DNA from: Acanthamoeba castellanii str. Neff
Taxonomy: Eukaryota > Discosea > Longamoebia > Acanthamoebidae
Reading direction: 5' to 3'
DNA length: 12,041 bases
Assembly (NCBI RefSeq): GCF_000313135.1
Contig: NW_004457355.1
Span: 1 to 12,041, forward strand
The position numbers and the translations under genes were made by a program. A model generated the notes under the pieces. The model was not told where the DNA came from and made no database searches. It saw only the letters and a program-made list of their open reading frames with translations. Positions 7,702 through 12,041 of the stretch are shown piece by piece (position 1 is the stretch's first letter; the number at the start of each line of letters is the position of its first letter).

Positions 7702-8268
7702 CCTTTGTGCCCTCTCGATCCTCTGCTCCCTCTTTCGTCCTCTCGTCCTCTGCCCAGGAGCAACTGGCAGCTCGAGCGAGTCGTTGGCGTGGGTTGCTGA
7801 TTGGATAGGATGTGGTTCCGGGCGCGAATCGAACGATGAAAGAAGGAATTAAGGAAAAGCTGCTCGCTTTCTCACAAACCGCTCACCGAGAAGAGCCAAG
7901 ACGAAGGAGGAGGAGAATGGAAGTTAAGATCTTGGAGGGGCAGCTGGCCTCTCGATGCTGCGCAGAAGTTTGGGTGTTGGCGCAGCCCGAGAACCACTGA
8001 GGAAAGACATGGTCAAAAAATTCCCTTGTATCGCTCCCGTTGGTGGATGTGCGGTGCAGTCGTCCTATTGGGCGGCGGTTCCCGAGGTTTGGAGGCCGAC
8101 AAAAGATCCCATTGGTGTTCGCATATTCCTCCGCCCGCGGGCGGTTGCCGTTGGCTCGCGTCGTCGCTGTTCCGCGGCTGGCCCCGTCGGGTGTTGTTAC
8201 GGGGGGTGAGGAGTGGAGAAAGAAGGCGAGAGGCCGTCCCGGGATGAGACCACTAAAGAGAGAAGTAA
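7702..8268. promoter_or_regulatory. Intergenic region upstream of the F-box/Hsp40 gene
   Basis: 567 bp lie between the stop of the RCC1 gene (8269) and the F-box/Hsp40 start (7701), both on the minus strand. Open frames on both strands here lack recognisable motifs and look random. The sense strand of the downstream gene carries CCAATCAG about 100 bp before the ATG, and further CCAAT pentamers near 8066-8072 and 8110-8116. I see no RNA gene and no AATAAA for the RCC1 gene. Confidence 0.45.
7797..7804 (-). promoter_or_regulatory. CCAAT-box candidate (CCAATCAG)
   Basis: The minus-strand octamer CCAATCAG lies about 95-103 bp upstream of the F-box/Hsp40 start codon and matches the classical NF-Y consensus and spacing. 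It is short and could be chance. Confidence 0.35.
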
Positions 8269-11200
8269 TCACTGGCCGGAGCCGGGAGGAACCTGCGGAG
8301 TCGTCTAGGGGATGATGGAGCGGGTAAGAAAGGGGCCGCGGGTAAAGTGGTCAAGCAAGATCGCGGGAGGCACAGTACCGTCGACGGATCGCCTTGCGTC
8401 GGTGGTGTGCTCTGGGCTGCGGGCTGCTGGCCGAGCACGACCGGGGCCTGACCGCCGAATACCACCGTCTGCGGGTTCATGAACACAGTTGGCTGTTGTT
8501 GCGGTTGGGGCGTCGTGGCAGTGGCACCGGCGGCGTAGGGGTTCATGGCCATGGGGTTCATCATCATCGGGTTCATCATCATCATACTCATCATCTGCGG
8601 ATTCATGGCCTGCATGGCCTGCATGGCCTGGAGGTACGGGTTCGTCGCAGCGTCGCCAGATCCAGAGCTCTGCGTGGCCGCCGTCGCCTGCATCGCCTGC
8701 ATTGCTTGCATGGCTGGCATCGCGGGCATGGCGGCAGCAGCGGTGGCCTGCTGTCCTTCACCCGTCGGCGCCGCCACCGCCGTGGGGGCGCCAGCTGTTG
8801 TTGGGCGCACGGTGGTCAGCTACTCAGTAAAAGTCGGTTGCACGGGGAAAGCATCACAGAAGGGAGTAAGTACCTGCGGCAGCCATGTAGGGGTTCATGG
8901 CCATGGCTTGCTGCATGTAGGGGTTCATGGCCATGGGGTTCATCATCATGTAGGGGTTCATCATGCCCATGGGGAAGGCCGGCATCACCGGAGGGGCAGT
9001 CTGCACAGTGATGACGGTCGGGCACCGGTACACCGTCCTCATGCCCATTGCGGCCATCGCAATATACCTCACCGTGTAGGTGTCTGGAGCAAGGACACGT
9101 CAGGCTCGATGTGCCGGCGGTCAAATAGACAAAACAGCGGCGGAACAGTACCGACAGTGTACGGCCCGTTGATGGTGGCCTCGCCGCTGTCGGTCGTGAC
9201 CTGGTGTATCGCCTGCGGCCTGCAAAGGGGGAACAAACAAAGTCTGAGAAAGACAGAGAGGCTCTGCAAGGTCCCGGGTGTTTGGGTTCGTACCTGGTGT
9301 CGGTGGTGTCGCTGACCGGGAAAATGCCGAAGTATTGGTACGAGTCAGGTCGGGTGCCGGGCCTTATGTTCCATTTGAGCGTGATCTGTTGGCCTGCAAA
9401 AAAGGGTCAACTCCACGACCCTAAAATGCCGTACGCTAATAAAACAATAAAACAATTAAAAAAATGATCAGAATAATAAGATTACCAGTGGTGATGGTGG
9501 TGGGCGAGACTTCAAAGCTGAGCACGTCATCGGCCGATATGAACTCGTCCTTGATGGCGAAAGGCTGGTAGGAGAACATTCTACGCGAGACGAGAAAACA
9601 AAGAGCGTAAGGCGCACCCCACGCATATTACATATCATCTTGTGTCGTGCGTGTTGGGTGGTACCTCTTTTCGCCCCATCTGTAGACCAGCAAGGCGTAC
9701 TGGCCCTCATAGTACCACCCCGACGCTGCCCACACGCCCTCGGGTTGCATTCGGGTCGTTTCTGTCGAAAGCGGAGAGCGCGGGTGTGAGTGGTCGCTGT
9801 GGTCCTCGAGACAGTCGATCCAAACAAACAAAGATCGATAGATGGACGGGGGTAGCAGCCTACCCGCGTTGATAGTCTCGGCCAAGACAAGGTCCAGGAC
9901 TTCTGGGTCGTCCTCCTTGAACTTGGGGCGACCTTGCTCGTCGGTTTTGGCCAGTACCAGGCCAAAATCGGCACCACGGGCCTCGTCGCTGATCTGGGGG
10001 TGGGGGAAGGCGCCGAGAGCACGTCAGAAGCTATTTAACGAGTGCGGCGTATTGTGTAGTGTTGTGTCGTTGGGGCGCACACCTTCCAACGGATCGTGAA
10101 GGGCTTTCCAATCGGCGCGGAGGCAGGGGCGTCTACAATGAAATCCTCGGCTCCTGTTAAATCAGGAAATGTGTGAGCGTAAGGGCCACGCACATCACAT
10201 CGCATCACATAGGCGCGCCCAAGAAAAGGGCACGAAAGGCGAGAAGGAGCCTGTACCCAGCGAGCGAACGGACACCACAATCGACCTGAAGTAGTGGTTG
10301 CTGGAGAAAATGGGCTCACGGTAGCGCTCCATGACGAAGTAGTACTTGCCCTCCTTCGGGAAGGTGATCGATTCGCTTTGCCATTCGCCATGCCACATCT
10401 GGGTGTCGGCATCTGGCATTTCGAAAATGCGCAGACGCGTTGGGTATTGTGGTGTGAGACTGCACGCTGTGGACGGGTAAAAAACAGGCTAAACGAACGC
10501 ACCCAAGGTTTCAAAGGCGGTCATCGGCCAGTACCCGACGTCGCGCTCTGAACACGCCCCGGAAGTAAGTAAAGGGTGCACGACACACACACGTCCATGG
10601 GGTCACGCTGTATGTCGGCTCGCGAGTGCGCAGGAGTGACCGTACCTCGATTGCTCTCGTGATAGAGAACGATGCTCCACTTGTTGTGGCTGATGAAATT
10701 GGGCCGCGACCACTTGAAACGCAGCCCCTCCGAGATCTCAACACCGCGAATAAACCTGCGCAGGCGACGATGTGAGGATCGGGCACACGGGCACGCGCGA
10801 CTCGATAGTGGGAGGTGCGAGGCGCACTTTTGACGACTGACGGTGAAGGTGGTCTTCCAGGCGAGCAGCTGCTTTTCGCGGAGTGCCAGCCCGCGGTTGG
10901 TGACCGCGTCGGCGGGGAGCGCCGGAGCCGACGGAGAGGTCTCATCGATGGTGGCGAACAGGCGCTTGTGGGGCGCCGCGAACACGCTAGGATTTTGTTT
11001 AACCCGACACGCGGAGGCGCGATCAGCCGACCATCCATTTCAATCGCCGGCGGAAAGGCAAGGCGCTGGGGTTGCGTACCGCGTGATGCGGGTCCGTTTA
11101 TCGCCGCGGCCTTGCCTGGTCAGCTCCTTGGCCAAATACGGGATGTAGAAGCCGTCGCCCCAGTAGTAGACCTCGCCTGCGGAACGCATCGTGACACCGA

Positions 11201-12041
11201 TGCGTGTGATGCACCGCACATGTGCAACAGCGGCATACAGGAGGCCGGCGCGTTCGTACCTTGGTCGGTGAGGGCGCAGCACATCTTGTCTTGCGCAGAA
11301 ATCTGGACCACCTGTGCACCACCGGAGTCCCCCGGTGACAGTCAGTATCGTGACTCGAGGCCGCCAGGTGAGTATGTGCGTGTGTGCGTGTGCGGCGGCG
11401 TTTTACCTTTTTGCCCTTCAGGTGGCCTTGAACAGGTTCCAAGACGGGGGGCGGACAGTCGTCGCGCAGGTAGTACGTTCCCATTGTCACATAGTTCCTC
11501 CGATTGCTTCCGTTGCCTTTAAACAAGAATGAACGAAAGCGTAGGGATCAGCTCTGAGCGCACACCTAGAATTATAAATACGAAATCATGTGGTGCACCG
11601 TACCAAGAACGCCTCGGTCGCCGAGACCCCAGTTAAAGAGCTCGCCCTTGTCAGTAAGAAGCATGGAAAAGCCGTCGCCAACCGCAACGGCCACGAAGCA
11701 GTGCGACAGGAGACTTTCGACCAGGGCCGGCACAGGGAAGCAGGCGCCTGTTTTCCAGTACGCAGGGTGAGGCCGGGCCAGGTGTCACATGGAGTGGGAA
11801 GGCGAAGGAGGAGGTATGTACCGCATCGCTTCACGCCATAGTTCACACCCCACACCCATACCATGCCCTCTTCGGAGATGGCCACTGTCGTCTTGACCCC
11901 TGTTGCACACCCACCGCCGCACACGCACGACACGACACGCATGACATGCGCACGCACACCTAGTCAGGACAGAACGGTCAACACAAAGCGCCAGACGCAG
12001 GAGGAACGTACCGGAGGCGATTGAACGATGCGCTGGTGAAT
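8269..12041 (-). CDS. RCC1-repeat protein with three Ig-like modules and a Met-rich tail (5' partial)
   Basis: Nineteen exons: 12041-12012, 11899-11822, 11747-11604, 11516-11407, 11311-11260, 11176-11080, 10986-10828, 10755-10646, 10547-10503, 10412-10257, 10153-10083, 9993-9864, 9761-9665, 9580-9486, 9393-9294, 9219-9152, 9083-8874, 8794-8379 and 8304-8269. All junctions keep phase and give 733 visible residues. Residues 1-180 hold RCC1 propeller blades (IASG, then VKTTVAISEEGMVWVWG; VAVGDGFSMLLTDKGELFNW; VVQISAQDKMCCALTDQGEVYYWG, one more degenerate). Missing blades should lie right of the window. Three beta-rich modules follow at about 200-327, 328-435 and 436-545, each with a lkW strand and a G-x-Y strand late in the module (GKYYFVMER, GQYALLVYRW, DTYTVRYIA), suggesting tandem Ig-like sandwiches. 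The tail (546-733) is rich in M, N, P, Q and A. Function is not recognised; RCC1 propellers act as protein-binding or exchange-factor scaffolds. Confidence 0.82.
8472..8988 (-). repeat. Coding region for the Met/Asn/Pro/Gln-rich low-complexity tail
   Basis: Units such as MNPY, MAMNP, QAM and MMMNP recur on both sides of the intron 8795-8873. By hand count about 33 of roughly 144 residues are Met. A 33-bp stretch is identical at 8535-8567 and 8917-8949, showing internal duplication. Confidence 0.85.

Noticed and set aside
7808..7832. tRNA-like T-arm on the minus strand (GTTCGATTC)
   Set aside because: Only two stem pairs form around the loop; no acceptor, D or anticodon arms could be found nearby.
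7702..8268. Small plus-strand genes in the intergenic gap
   Set aside because: Frames of 60-90 codons show no domain, no splice partners and arginine-rich random composition.
8394..9315. Long plus-strand open frames rich in His, Gly or Trp
   Set aside because: They are reverse-complement readings of the Met/Pro/Gln-rich coding repeats of the RCC1 gene.

Overview
The window looks like nuclear DNA of a GC-rich, intron-dense, gene-dense protist, most probably Acanthamoeba or a close relative. The signs are compact genes split by many short introns (mostly 68-112 nt), 5' splice sites dominated by GTAC (26 of the 38 introns I placed), CACACG/GTGCGT hexamer microsatellites inside introns, and intergenic gaps of 150-570 bp. 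The genus is inference from style. There is no bacterial signature: no operons, ribosome binding sites, IS elements or CRISPR. Five genes account for nearly all of the window. Splice sites were placed by hand from consensus, phase and protein continuity.

Layout: (1) 1-535, minus strand: 5' part of a TCAIM-like (DUF4460) protein, probably mitochondrial; its start is unresolved and its 3' part lies left of the window. (2) 821-1751, plus strand, divergent from (1): a small four-exon von Willebrand A domain protein with a complete MIDAS and a probable GC-AG intron. (3) 1902-4387, minus strand, convergent with (2): an eight-exon, 567-residue secretory membrane protein with a signal peptide, a degenerate LicD/fukutin-like domain, a family-2 (GT-A) glycosyltransferase domain, a YPN-repeat stalk, one C-terminal membrane segment and a short tail. 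(4) 4656-7701, minus strand: a ten-exon, 653-residue protein with an N-terminal F-box, an NLS-like linker, and the complete zinc-finger and client-binding half of a type I Hsp40 (DnaJ) with no J domain, ending in a CaaX-like CHQQ. (5) 8269-12041, minus strand, 5' end outside the window: at least 19 exons giving RCC1 propeller blades, three tandem Ig-like beta-sandwich modules and a strongly methionine-rich low-complexity tail.

The genes do not form an evident pathway. The most striking object is gene 4. Its parts predict an SCF-type ubiquitin ligase receptor that recognises substrates through a chaperone client-binding module uncoupled from Hsp70. Gene 3 (two glycan-modification folds in one type I membrane chain) and gene 5 (propeller, Ig-like modules and Met-rich tail) are also unusual architectures. 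No RNA gene, transposon or CRISPR array was found.
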